Source: Marnyiella aurantia (GTDB lineage Bacteria; Bacteroidota; Bacteroidia; Flavobacteriales; Weeksellaceae). From it: 64,000 nucleotides of DNA. The stretch spans positions 1,736,001 through 1,800,000 of the forward strand of contig NZ_CP059472.1 in assembly GCF_014041915.1 (NCBI RefSeq), written 5' to 3'. The notes beneath the pieces are model-generated. The model ran no database searches. It was not told the origin of the DNA and saw only the letters and a program-made list of their open reading frames with translations. The stretch's first letter is position 1; every line of letters starts with the position of its first letter. A program made the position numbers and the translations under genes. Below are positions 34,525-43,111 of the stretch, piece after piece.

Positions 34525-34875
34525 TTAAAAAAGCTCTTCATCCATAAAATACTGGATGATTGCTTTTTTCATCAGCAGTTGCTGCTCATTCGGTTTCAGT
34601 TCAGGAAGTTGCTCCACTTCGCTGAAATGTGGAAAGCCGTCCTTGTCGTAATGTGAAAATTTGTAGTATCCAAAAGGTTCAAGCAGCCGGCATACTGCAA
34701 TATGAAGGATATTCAGTTTGTCATCTTTTGTGTATTTCTGCTGGCCGCTGCCAAGTTCCTGTACACCGATCAGAAAAAGTATGGTGTCCAGTGAGGGATG
34801 TTTTTCGGTGTCGAAATTTTCCACAAAGAAATTTTCAACATTTGCCCACAATTCTCCTTCAGTTAAATTGTTCAT
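34525..34875 (-). CDS. Conserved hypothetical protein
   Basis: A 116-residue acidic cytosolic protein when started at the ATG at 34875 (MNNLTEGELWANVENFF); the in-frame ATG at 34890 would add five residues and overlaps the upstream gene further. It is helix-rich with SLDTILFLIGVQELG and a DDKLNILHIAVCRLLEPFGYY segment, followed by a short acidic tail. It overlaps the end of the oligopeptidase gene by 17 bp, which suggests co-expression. I do not recognise a domain. Confidence 0.7.
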   Translation of the reverse strand: MNNLTEGELWANVENFFVENFDTEKHPSLDTILFLIGVQELGSGQQKYTKDDKLNILHIAVCRLLEPFGYYKFSHYDKDGFPHFSEVEQLPELKPNEQQLLMKKAIIQYFMDEELF

Positions 34876-36919
34876 TATTCTTTTTTTCAAGTTTTAATAA
34901 AAATGCAAACTCCAGTGCATCCTCTTTCAGGCTTTCAAACCTTCCGCTGGCGCCGCCGTGTCCAGAGCTCATGTCCGTTTTAAAGATCAGTATATTGTTG
35001 TCTGTTTTCAATTCCCGCAATTTTGCTGTCCACTTGGCCGGTTCCCAATACTGAACCTGTGAATCGTGCAGTCCGGTCGTAATCAGCATATTGGGATAGG
35101 CCTTTGCTTCCACGTTGTCATACGGCGAATAGGATTTCATATAATGATAATACTCACTGTCATTTGGGTTTCCCCACTCGTCATATTCCCCGGCAGTCAG
35201 CGGAATGGTTTCGTCCAGCATTGTGGTTACCACGTCCACAAACGGTACCTGAGCGATAACTCCGTTAAACAGTTGGGGTTCAAAATTTATTACAGCACCC
35301 ACCAGCAGGCCTCCCGCAGAACCACCCATTCCATACAGGTGAGCTGGTGAGGTGTATTTGGAGGAAATGAGATATTTGGCAACATCAATAAAGTCGTAGA
35401 AGGTATTCTTCTTCTCCAGCATACGGCCTTCTTCGTACCATTCGCGGCCCAGATATTCGCCACCACGGATATGAGCAATGGCATATATGAAGCCGCGGTC
35501 CAGCAGTGAAAGGCGCACATTGGAGAATCCGGCATCTACGGTATGTCCGTAACTTCCGTAACCGTACATAAGAAGAGGGGTTTCCGGGCTTTTTGGTGTG
35601 TTTTTATGATAGACCAACGAGACCGGAATCATCGTTTCTCCATCACGCGATTTTGCCCACAGGCGTTCAGAAATGTAATTTTCGGGGCTGAAATTGCCGC
35701 CCAAAACTTCCTGTTGCTTCAGCAAGGTAGTGGTGCGCGCGCCCATGTCATACTCGTACGCGGTGGTGGGCTGGGTGAGTGAGGTATAACCGTAACGGAG
35801 TTTATCAGTGTCAAATTCCAGATTAAGGCTGATAAATGCTGTATAAGTAGGATCCGAAAAAGGCAGATAGTGACTTTCAGCATTTCTGGTGTCGGTAACT
35901 TTTAACTGTAAAAGTCCTTCCTTACGTTCTTCAACAACTAAAAAGTTCCTGAATATTTCAAAACCTTCAAGTAAAACATCCTCGCGGTGAGGCACAATAT
36001 CTGTCCAGTTTTCAATTCCCGGAGTGCTGACCGGAGTTTTTACAAGTTTAAAGTTAAAGGCGTCATCGGCATTTGTAATAATATAGAAATCATCAGCGAA
36101 ATGTTCTACAGAATATTCCAGCTCATCAGCCCTGGGCTGCAGGATTTTCCATTCACCCAGGGGATTATTGGCGGAAATAAAGCGGTGTTCGTCTGATAGG
36201 GTGCTGGAACTGCCAATAAATATATATTCAAGTGACTTTGTTTTGTACACATGTACGTCAAACGCTTCGTCTTTCTCATGATATACCTCAGCATCTTCCT
36301 GAGAAGTTGTCCCGATTTTGTGTCTGAATACTTTATAGGCACGCAGGTTTTCATCCTTACGTATGTAGAAAATATACTGGTTATCTGCAGACCACACGGC
36401 TTTACCGGTACAGTTTTCAATGATGTCAGCCAGTACTTCGCCTGTGTTTAGGTTTTTAATTTGAATGGTGTAAATCCTTCTTCCGACAGTATCGGTGGAG
36501 TAAGCGCCCAAACGGTTGTCAGGACTTGCTGCAGCACTGCCAAGATCGAAATATTCGTAACCTTGGGCAAGTTCATTGGCATCGAGCATCACTTCCTCTG
36601 GGCTTTCCAGAGTAAGGTGCTTCCTGCAGAAAATGGGATACTCCTTTCCCTTCTCATACCTAACTATATACCAGTAGCCATTAAAAAAATACGGAATAGA
36701 TTCGTCATCTTTTTTGTAGCGTGCCTTCATTTCCCGGAACAGTTCCTCCTGCAGCTGCTCAGTGTCTTTCATCACAAAATCGGCATATTCGTTTTCTGAC
36801 TCCAGATATGCAGTTACTTCAGGATTCTCTCTTTCGTTCATCCAGAAATAAGGGTCGCTTCGGCGGTCGCCGTGTTTTTCCAGGATCTTTTCTATTTTCT
36901 TGGCTTGGGGAATGTTCAT
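34859..36919 (-). CDS. ptrB: Oligopeptidase B (S9A family serine peptidase)
   Basis: A 686-residue enzyme with an N-terminal seven-bladed propeller region and a C-terminal alpha/beta-hydrolase domain. Catalytic residues are Ser534 in GGSAGG, Asp619 in HDSQV and His654 in SGHGGASGR. The DPYFWMNERENPEV start and RGGEYLGREWYEEG loop are family marks. Oligopeptidase B cuts short peptides after Arg or Lys in the cytosol. No signal peptide, and length is typical. Confidence 0.95.
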   Translation of the reverse strand: MNIPQAKKIEKILEKHGDRRSDPYFWMNERENPEVTAYLESENEYADFVMKDTEQLQEELFREMKARYKKDDESIPYFFNGYWYIVRYEKGKEYPIFCRKHLTLESPEEVMLDANELAQGYEYFDLGSAAASPDNRLGAYSTDTVGRRIYTIQIKNLNTGEVLADIIENCTGKAVWSADNQYIFYIRKDENLRAYKVFRHKIGTTSQEDAEVYHEKDEAFDVHVYKTKSLEYIFIGSSSTLSDEHRFISANNPLGEWKILQPRADELEYSVEHFADDFYIITNADDAFNFKLVKTPVSTPGIENWTDIVPHREDVLLEGFEIFRNFLVVEERKEGLLQLKVTDTRNAESHYLPFSDPTYTAFISLNLEFDTDKLRYGYTSLTQPTTAYEYDMGARTTTLLKQQEVLGGNFSPENYISERLWAKSRDGETMIPVSLVYHKNTPKSPETPLLMYGYGSYGHTVDAGFSNVRLSLLDRGFIYAIAHIRGGEYLGREWYEEGRMLEKKNTFYDFIDVAKYLISSKYTSPAHLYGMGGSAGGLLVGAVINFEPQLFNGVIAQVPFVDVVTTMLDETIPLTAGEYDEWGNPNDSEYYHYMKSYSPYDNVEAKAYPNMLITTGLHDSQVQYWEPAKWTAKLRELKTDNNILIFKTDMSSGHGGASGRFESLKEDALEFAFLLKLEKKNNEQFN

Positions 36920-36936
36920 TTTCTTATAAAAGATGT

Positions 36937-36944
36937 CAAAGATA
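36937..36944 (-). promoter_or_regulatory. Flavobacterial -7 box for the oligopeptidase gene
   Basis: Reads TATCTTTG on the minus strand, 17 bp upstream of the start at 36919. Confidence 0.5.
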
Positions 36945-37056
36945 ATTAATTTAGAGCAGTGGAGTTCGCTATCGCACTTATCGGTTACTTTTAAACCGGG
37001 GATAGGTCTTCCTTAATGCGGTTTCGTGACCTGGGGCAAACTGAGCTGCATTTTAA

Positions 37057-37087
37057 ACAAAAAATCCGTCCCAGCCAGGAACGGATT
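37057..37087 (-). terminator. Rho-independent terminator of the second HemD-like gene
   Basis: Stem AATCCGT (37063-37069) with ACGGATT (37081-37087); the A-run at 37057-37064 is the T-tail on the minus strand. Confidence 0.8.
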
Positions 37088-37110
37088 GTATAGCCAGGAT
37101 ACCAAGGGTA

Positions 37111-37851
37111 TCACTTATTCATATTTCTAATGTACTTTTCGATAGCCATAGTCATAGAAGGGGTTTCCTTCGTAGGCGCCATAACATTCACCATAAGTCC
37201 GGTTTCTTCTGCAGCACTTTGTGTTGTAGGGCCAAATACAGCAATTTTGGTATCGCCCTGCTTAAAGTCTTTAAAATTCTGATGAAGCGACTTGATTCCC
37301 TGCGGACTGAAAAACACCAGCATATCGTAATCCTGTATCGTTATATCCGTTAGGTCAGAACAAACGGTTCTGTACATAATTGCACGGGTCCATTCGACAT
37401 TTGCTTTGTCCAGAATAACAGGGATATCAGGACTCAACACATCTGAAGATGGGAGAAGATATTTTTCCGAAGGGAACTTCTTAAAAAGTGGTGCCAGGTC
37501 TGCAAAGGTTTTTTCACCAAAGCTGATCTTTCTTTTCCTGTATACTATATGTTTCTGAAGATAGTTGGCAATGGCCTCACTCTGGCAAATGTACCGCATG
37601 GAGTCCGGTACGCTGAAACGCATCTCCTCCGCCAGGCGGAAATAATGGTCAATTGCATTTTTGCTTGTGAAAATAATACCTGTAAACTGCGAAAGGTCAA
37701 TCTTTTGTGTTCTGAGTTCCTTGTTGTCCAGACCTTCCACATGGATGAACGGACGGAAATCTATTTTGATTTTTTCCTTTTTCGCCATCTCCAGATACGG
37801 TGAAGATTCACTTGGTGGCGGCTGAGAAACAAGAATAGATTTAATTTTCAT
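37111..37851 (-). CDS. Second uroporphyrinogen-III synthase family protein (HemD-like paralog)
   Basis: A 246-residue protein with the two-lobed HemD fold pattern. It has IIFTSKNAIDHYFRLAEE in lobe one, FFSPQGIKSLHQNFKDF and an AVFGPTTQSAAEETG segment in lobe two, matching the corresponding [19 protein letters not shown] and LGNTTSQEV segments of the copy at 16139. It is not beside haem genes but 12 bp downstream of a DUF4271 membrane protein gene, an arrangement I recall as common in Flavobacteriia. Whether it is a true synthase or has another task is open, because the operon copy is present. Confidence 0.85.
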   Translation of the reverse strand: MKIKSILVSQPPPSESSPYLEMAKKEKIKIDFRPFIHVEGLDNKELRTQKIDLSQFTGIIFTSKNAIDHYFRLAEEMRFSVPDSMRYICQSEAIANYLQKHIVYRKRKISFGEKTFADLAPLFKKFPSEKYLLPSSDVLSPDIPVILDKANVEWTRAIMYRTVCSDLTDITIQDYDMLVFFSPQGIKSLHQNFKDFKQGDTKIAVFGPTTQSAAEETGLMVNVMAPTKETPSMTMAIEKYIRNMNK

Positions 37852-37863
37852 ATTAATTTGTGT

Positions 37864-38541
37864 TTAAAAAAATAACATTTTCCAAAGCGCCATTATAGGT
37901 ATAAATTGGAGCGTGCAAATATACAAAAATTTATAATACCACTCATTAGGCAGAATGTGGTTTTTGTGAAAGATGTAAAATAACACTTTGAATATGAAAA
38001 CGATTCCAAAGAACAAAATGTAATATACTAACGCTTCACTCTTATCTATGGGAAAATAATAATGGCCAATGCACAGGCCCATAATAATTAGCGAAAGTAC
38101 AAAATAGAACCTTGTAGCCGTGAAGCAGAAGGAGTTCCAGCGTCTGGAAAAGCCTACGCTCTGGTAAAAAAGATAGCTTAGGGCAGCTTTACCCATATAA
38201 AACAGGATAAGGCACAGAAATGTGAATCCAAACTTGTTGAACTGCAGGCCAAGAACTTCAGGCAGCGAAAGAAATCTCGGGACTGTGGGCACATATTGTG
38301 AAATAAGAGCAGCCACGCTCAGGCAGTACGCGAAGGAGACAATGACCCACGTGATAACAACATTACTCGCGTCAGTAATATCCTGCATCAGGAAACGTTT
38401 TATATTTATACCCCGATGCAGCGAAGACAGCATGAACACGTACAGAAAGCAGGAAAGCAGCAGAATGGCAATCACCCAGTCATAGCTCTCGGTAAGACGA
38501 AGTTGGTTGGCGAAGGGTGTTTCTGCAATTATTTGTAACAT
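37864..38541 (-). CDS. DUF4271 domain-containing membrane protein
   Basis: A 225-residue integral membrane protein with about five or six hydrophobic helices. It has family marks such as the DASNVVITWVIVSFAY helix, the FLSLPEVLGLQFNKFGF linker and a KVLFYIFHKNHILPNEWYYKFLYICTLQ end. The function of DUF4271 is unknown. It is co-oriented with the HemD-like gene and 12 bp upstream of it. The promoter box ends 5 bp before the ATG. Confidence 0.9.
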   Translation of the reverse strand: MLQIIAETPFANQLRLTESYDWVIAILLLSCFLYVFMLSSLHRGINIKRFLMQDITDASNVVITWVIVSFAYCLSVAALISQYVPTVPRFLSLPEVLGLQFNKFGFTFLCLILFYMGKAALSYLFYQSVGFSRRWNSFCFTATRFYFVLSLIIMGLCIGHYYFPIDKSEALVYYILFFGIVFIFKVLFYIFHKNHILPNEWYYKFLYICTLQFIPIMALWKMLFF

Positions 38542-38546
38542 TTGTG

Positions 38547-38554
38547 CAAAAATA
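38547..38554 (-). promoter_or_regulatory. Flavobacterial -7 box for DUF4271/HemD-like genes
   Basis: Reads TATTTTTG on the minus strand, 5 bp before the ATG at 38541, implying a leaderless message. Confidence 0.5.
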
Positions 38555-38594
38555 GGATTATTTTAAAAACCAAAAAGCAGTCTTGAAATTACAC

Positions 38595-38602
38595 TATCTT
38601 TG
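38595..38602 (+). promoter_or_regulatory. Flavobacterial -7 box for the glycosyltransferase operon
   Basis: TATCTTTG, 9 bp before the ATG at 38612, divergent from the box at 38547-38554. Confidence 0.5.
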
Positions 38603-38611
38603 CACCCGTAA

Positions 38612-39328
38612 ATGAAGAAACTCGTTATCATACCCACTTATAATGAGCGTGAAAACATTCAGGGCATTATAGCCGAGGTGTTTGCTCTGGAACAGGATTT
38701 TCACGTACTCGTGGTGGATGATTCCTCACCGGACGGGACTGCTGATCTTGTAAAGAAGCTACAGGAAAAATACCCCCACCATCTGCATTTAAGTGTCCGT
38801 AAAGTAAAGGACGGATTAGGCAAGGCCTATATTCACGGATTCCGATGGGCACTGCAGAACGGTTATGACTATATTTTTGAGATGGACGCCGATTTTTCGC
38901 ACAATCCTGCTGATCTGCCGCGGATGTTCGAGGCATGTCTTACTGCCGACATGAGCGTGGGTTCCCGCTATTCCAACGGTGTAAATGTGGTTAACTGGCC
39001 TATGGGACGGGTTTTGCTTTCTTATTGTGCGTCAAAATACGTACGTTTTGTTTTGGGTATTCCGGTGCATGATACCACTGCAGGATTTGCCTGCTTTTCA
39101 CGAAAAGTTCTGGAAGAAATCGGACTGGATAATGTGAACCTTAAAGGCTATGGTTTTCAGGTAGAAATGAAATTCCGTGCTTTTAAAAAAGGGTTCAGGA
39201 TTGTAGAGGTGCCTATTATATTTACGAACAGGGTTAGGGGAGAGAGCAAGATGAACGGCGGTATCATTGGTGAAGCAGTTTTTGGTGTCCTTCACCTGAA
39301 GTGGCAGTCATTAATTGGAAAATTATAA
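38612..39328 (+). CDS. Polyprenol-phosphate mannosyltransferase-like GT2 glycosyltransferase
   Basis: A 238-residue GT-A enzyme of family GT2, similar to dolichyl-phosphate mannose synthase. Marks are IIPTYNERENI at the start, the VVDDSSPDGTADL nucleotide-binding loop, EMDADFSHNP (metal-binding DAD) and VHDTTAGFACFSR. It lacks a C-terminal membrane domain, like the soluble DPM1 type. It probably loads a sugar onto a polyprenyl phosphate for use outside the membrane; the sugar is not certain. First gene of a run that continues into DUF4296, tgt and the LptF/G permease. Confidence 0.9.
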   Translation: MKKLVIIPTYNERENIQGIIAEVFALEQDFHVLVVDDSSPDGTADLVKKLQEKYPHHLHLSVRKVKDGLGKAYIHGFRWALQNGYDYIFEMDADFSHNPADLPRMFEACLTADMSVGSRYSNGVNVVNWPMGRVLLSYCASKYVRFVLGIPVHDTTAGFACFSRKVLEEIGLDNVNLKGYGFQVEMKFRAFKKGFRIVEVPIIFTNRVRGESKMNGGIIGEAVFGVLHLKWQSLIGKL

Positions 39329-39333
39329 AGGGA

Positions 39334-39702
39334 ATGAAACAGTTTCTGTTTTTTTGTACGTTTACCTTTTTTCTGGCCTGCTCAGATTATGTGGAGCGGC
39401 CGGGTAAACTTCTTGATGAGGATACGATGTCCGAAATCATAGCTGAAATGACTGTTCAGGAAGAGTTGCTCAGGCTGAATCCAAAAAGTAATATGGAAAA
39501 TGCAACCAGATTTGTGCTTAAAAAACATGAAATTAGTGCGGCCGATTTTACAGCCAGCTATAAATATTATGCTACAAGCCGCAAGTTGCAGGGGATACTG
39601 ACGGAAGCTCAGAACATCATCAAAAACAGTCATCCGAAGGCGGACACATACATTGAAAACGAACTTAAGAAAATAAAAAAGCAGGAACTTCCCAGTAATT
39701 AA
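39334..39702 (+). CDS. DUF4296 domain-containing lipoprotein
   Basis: A 122-residue lipoprotein when started at 39334 (MKQFLFFCTFTFFLACS, lipobox FLAC); the in-frame ATG at 39301 lies inside the previous gene. The mature part matches DUF4296: RPGKLLDEDTMSEIIAEM followed by an FVLKKHEISAADFTASYKYYA helix. Function unknown. It begins 5 bp after the glycosyltransferase stop. Confidence 0.88.
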   Translation: MKQFLFFCTFTFFLACSDYVERPGKLLDEDTMSEIIAEMTVQEELLRLNPKSNMENATRFVLKKHEISAADFTASYKYYATSRKLQGILTEAQNIIKNSHPKADTYIENELKKIKKQELPSN

Positions 39703-39703
39703 T

Positions 39704-40837
39704 ATGCAGCCATTTTTTCAAATAAATAAAATTTCAGAAGGTAAAGCACGCGCAGGTATCCTCACAACAGATCACGGGCAGATACAAACGCCAATGTTCA
39801 TGCCAGTGGGTACGGTAGCTTCGGTAAAAACAGTACACCAGCGTGAACTGAAGGACGATATAAAAGCACAGATTATTTTAGGAAATACCTATCACCTACT
39901 GCTTCGTCCGGGAATGGACATCATGACACGGGCCGGCGGTCTGCACAAATTTATGAACTGGGAGTTGCCTATCCTTACAGATTCAGGCGGCTATCAGGTA
40001 TTCTCATTGGCAGCATCGCGTAAAATGACGGAGGAAGGTGTAAAGTTTAAATCGCATATAGACGGGAGCGTTCAGTTTATCTCTCCGGAGAAATCAATGG
40101 AGATTCAAAGGCAGATCGGTGCCGATATTTTCATGGCTTTTGATGAATGTACTCCATATCCGTGCGAATACAATCAGGCCAAAACATCAATGGAACTGAC
40201 CCATCGCTGGCTTAAAAGATGTATAGACTGGTGCGCGGAGAATCCTGAGATGTACGGACACCAACAACATCTTTTTCCTATTGTGCAGGGGTCTACGTAT
40301 GCGGATCTGCGTAAAATTTCGGCTGAGGTAATTTCCGAAAGCAATGCTGTGGGAAACGCCATCGGTGGGCTTTCCGTTGGTGAGCCTGAAGACGAAATGT
40401 ACCGTATTACCGATATCGTAACGGATGTTCTTCCCAAGGAGAAACCCAGATATCTGATGGGTGTGGGTACTCCATGGAATATTCTGGAATCCATTGGCCT
40501 CGGTATCGATATGATGGATTGTGTAATGCCTACCCGAAATGCGCGGAATGCTATGCTATTCACCTGGAATGGTGTGATGAATATGAAAAACCAGAAATGG
40601 AAAGACGATTTTTCACCTTTGGACGAGTTTGGAACCAGTTACGTAGACCGAGAGTACAGTAAAGCCTATGTGAGGCATCTTTTCGTATCCAAAGAGTATC
40701 TGGCAAAACAGATTGCCTCCATCCATAACCTGGCATTTTACCTGGATCTTGTAAGAGTAGCCCGTGAGCATATACTGGCCGGAGATTTTTACCAGTGGAA
40801 GGACTCAGTGATGCCGGCTTTGCGCCAGCGTTTGTAA
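39704..40837 (+). CDS. tgt: Queuine tRNA-ribosyltransferase lacking the zinc-site cysteines
   Basis: A 377-residue TGT that exchanges guanine-34 of tRNAs with GUN anticodons for the queuosine precursor. The barrel motifs are intact: DSGGYQVFSL, FDECTPYP, GGLSVGE and a DCVMPTRNARN segment with the nucleophilic Asp. The structural zinc site is altered. Where most bacterial TGTs have CxCxxC before a SRAYLHHL-like helix, this protein has Gly310, Ser312 and Asp315 before SKAYVRHL; the later His in IASIHNL remains. This may be a lineage feature. It starts 1 bp after the DUF4296 stop. Confidence 0.95.
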   Translation: MQPFFQINKISEGKARAGILTTDHGQIQTPMFMPVGTVASVKTVHQRELKDDIKAQIILGNTYHLLLRPGMDIMTRAGGLHKFMNWELPILTDSGGYQVFSLAASRKMTEEGVKFKSHIDGSVQFISPEKSMEIQRQIGADIFMAFDECTPYPCEYNQAKTSMELTHRWLKRCIDWCAENPEMYGHQQHLFPIVQGSTYADLRKISAEVISESNAVGNAIGGLSVGEPEDEMYRITDIVTDVLPKEKPRYLMGVGTPWNILESIGLGIDMMDCVMPTRNARNAMLFTWNGVMNMKNQKWKDDFSPLDEFGTSYVDREYSKAYVRHLFVSKEYLAKQIASIHNLAFYLDLVRVAREHILAGDFYQWKDSVMPALRQRL

Positions 40838-40852
40838 TTATTCAGCAGTTTC

Positions 40853-41947
40853 ATGGGGATTGTAGACCGTTATATCATCAAAAAATACCTGGGAACCTTC
40901 GGTTTCATTTTGCTGCTGCTCTCTACAGTGGTATTGGTAATTGATGTGCAGGCCAAAAAGCCGCGTATTGAAGAAAACGGTTTTCAGCTTTCGGAATTCC
41001 TGACGCAGTATTACCCGTTTTGGATCATTTACCTGGTTATGACATTCATGTCTATTCTCGTATTTATTGCAGTGATTTTCTTTACATCACGTATGGCCAA
41101 TAATACTGAGATTGTTGCTATAATCAGCAGTGGTGCCAGTTTCCACCGTTTTGCAAGGCCTTATTTTATAACGTCCCTTTTTATAGGGCTCTTTTCGCTC
41201 GTTATTAATCACTATGTTCTGCCGTGGGCCAACATCCAGAAAAATGAACTGGAGGCCTACACCATGAATGCGCGAAAGCGGGAGCAAATCATCGGAAGTG
41301 CACCCGTATCGGCACAGATAAATGTGAACGAATATATCTTCATCCACAGTTATAACAAAAAAGAAAAGAGGGGATCCGGATTTGCCTACAGGAAGTATGA
41401 TAAAGACAAGAGGTTGGTCTACCAACTTTTAGCTGCAGAGATGTATTGGGATGATGCAAAACAACATTTCGTGTTAAGCAGTTTCCACGAAAAAACGGTC
41501 AATAAGGACGATTCTGAAAAATTGACAAGTGGTGCAGAGATATTCAGGAAGTTTGGGTTTCCGCCTGAAGAGCTGTTTCCGGACCAGCTCTTGGGTCAGA
41601 CCAAGACCACACCTGAGCTGTTAAGATTTATTGACCGTGAACGGGAGAAGGGCAACAGCAATCTGAATACCTACCTGAACGAACTATACCAACGTACTGC
41701 AATGCCTGTTTCCGTAATAGTTCTCACTTTTCTGGCGCTTGCACTTGCTTCTGAGAAAAAGCGCGGTGGTTTGGGAGTAAACCTGGCCATAGGGATTGCA
41801 TTGGCCTTTATTTTTGTTTTTTCATTTGAAGCGCTCAAAGTAGTATCCGAGAATAAGACCCTGCCACCGGTGGTAGCCATGTGGCTGCCGAATATGGTCT
41901 TTGCTCCGCTTGCTGCGATACTTTACTTTCGAAGAGCGAATCAGTAA
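40853..41947 (+). CDS. LptF/LptG family permease
   Basis: A 364-residue inner-membrane protein of the YjgP/YjgQ family. It has three membrane helices at the N-terminus, a beta-jellyroll-like periplasmic domain of about 160 residues and three C-terminal helices. LptF and LptG form the channel of the ABC machine that lifts lipopolysaccharide from the inner membrane. Sequence marks are MGIVDRYIIKKYLGTF and the AIISSGASFHRFARP coupling segment. It follows tgt by 15 bp, and its 3' end overlaps the convergent birA by 7 bp. Confidence 0.92.
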   Translation: MGIVDRYIIKKYLGTFGFILLLLSTVVLVIDVQAKKPRIEENGFQLSEFLTQYYPFWIIYLVMTFMSILVFIAVIFFTSRMANNTEIVAIISSGASFHRFARPYFITSLFIGLFSLVINHYVLPWANIQKNELEAYTMNARKREQIIGSAPVSAQINVNEYIFIHSYNKKEKRGSGFAYRKYDKDKRLVYQLLAAEMYWDDAKQHFVLSSFHEKTVNKDDSEKLTSGAEIFRKFGFPPEELFPDQLLGQTKTTPELLRFIDREREKGNSNLNTYLNELYQRTAMPVSVIVLTFLALALASEKKRGGLGVNLAIGIALAFIFVFSFEALKVVSENKTLPPVVAMWLPNMVFAPLAAILYFRRANQ

Positions 41948-42657
41948 AGCATTTCTATTTCCTTGTGGTAGAACTTCTGCAGACCGTCGTGCTCAAGCTC
42001 AATCCATATGTTCCCTAATTCATCTGCGTGAGAAATCATGCCATTTTGACTACTATTATTTTTTTTGAAAACTGCAACCTCCTTTTTTCGGTAGAGGAAA
42101 GTATTGTAACATTGCAGTACATCCTGTCCTGTGGGATTATCTTTAGCTTTACATATCAGAAAATTATAAAGGGCTTCAGCGGTTTCGGTAAGAGGAAATG
42201 GGATTCCGGTCTGTGTGAGCAGTGACCCGGCCCTGGGCAGGTCTTCAAAATTTTCCTGCTGTACATTGATGCCTATTCCCACAATATAGTACTGGTGGTG
42301 CAGCACCTTCTTTTTCTCAATCAGCATTCCACATACTTTTTTATTTCCGATGATGAGGTCATTGGGCCACTTAATTCTTACTTCATGCTTTGTCAGATTG
42401 GCTGCAAATTCGCGAACCGCCAGCGCGGTATAAAAGTTGAATAAAGAATCGGAAGTCTTAACATAGTTTTCAGGAATTGCCACGGTAAGCGCGATGTTTT
42501 TACATTCAGAGGTTTTCCACCCGTTACCATACTGTCCGCGACCATTGGTCTGATTGAAAGTGTAAACACCTGAAAAATGATTGCTGCCGGCATGGATGTA
42601 TTTCAGAATCTCATCATTAGTGGAGCCGCATTCCTTCAGGTATATCAGGGTGGTCAT
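41941..42657 (-). CDS. birA: Biotin--[acetyl-CoA-carboxylase] ligase
   Basis: A 238-residue monofunctional biotin protein ligase without the DNA-binding domain of E. coli BirA. The catalytic motifs are present: GRGQYGNGW (biotinyl-AMP loop), KWPNDL and KVCGMLIE with the active Lys in the first segment. It attaches biotin to the carboxyl carrier protein of acetyl-CoA carboxylase. Divergent from rsfS, a common arrangement in Bacteroidota. Confidence 0.94.
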   Translation of the reverse strand: MTTLIYLKECGSTNDEILKYIHAGSNHFSGVYTFNQTNGRGQYGNGWKTSECKNIALTVAIPENYVKTSDSLFNFYTALAVREFAANLTKHEVRIKWPNDLIIGNKKVCGMLIEKKKVLHHQYYIVGIGINVQQENFEDLPRAGSLLTQTGIPFPLTETAEALYNFLICKAKDNPTGQDVLQCYNTFLYRKKEVAVFKKNNSSQNGMISHADELGNIWIELEHDGLQKFYHKEIEMLY

Positions 42658-42706
42658 TTATGAAAGTTTTAAGACTGTTGAGAATGTTAAAGTAAAGAAA
42701 AAAGAA

Positions 42707-42714
42707 TAAATTTG
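42707..42714 (+). promoter_or_regulatory. Flavobacterial -7 box for rsfS-ftsH
   Basis: TAAATTTG, 18 bp upstream of the ATG at 42733; it excludes the in-frame ATG at 42712. Confidence 0.55.
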
Positions 42715-42732
42715 CAGATTATACCAATTTTA

Positions 42733-43095
42733 ATGAATAACAATACAGCTAAGCAAGCACTAATAGATAAAATCGTTGATGCAGTACAGGATACAAAGGG
42801 TGAAGATATAATGATTTTCGACCTTTCAAAGATAGAGAATTCCGTAGCGGAAACATTCATCATCTGTAGCGCAAACTCAAATACTCAGGTTTCGGCAATT
42901 GCCGGTAATATCGAAAAGAAAGTCCGTAATGATCTTCAGGAACGTCCATGGCATGTGGAAGGTTCCGAGAATGCTATGTGGGTTCTTGTAGACTACGTTT
43001 CCGTAGTCGTTCACATATTCCAGAAACATATACGGGAATATTATGATATAGAGGAGTTGTGGGGCGATGCACAGATAACCAGGATAGAAGCTTAA
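42733..43095 (+). CDS. rsfS: Ribosomal silencing factor RsfS (Iojap/YbeB)
   Basis: A 120-residue protein that binds ribosomal protein uL14 and blocks subunit joining in starvation. Family marks are IVDAVQDTKGEDI, FIICSANSNTQVSAIA, RPWHVEGSENAMWVLVDY and VVHIFQKHIREYYDIEELWGDA. The start is set by the promoter box. It lies 16 bp upstream of ftsH. Confidence 0.95.
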   Translation: MNNNTAKQALIDKIVDAVQDTKGEDIMIFDLSKIENSVAETFIICSANSNTQVSAIAGNIEKKVRNDLQERPWHVEGSENAMWVLVDYVSVVVHIFQKHIREYYDIEELWGDAQITRIEA

Positions 43096-43111
43096 TTTAA
43101 AAAAAATTTGA

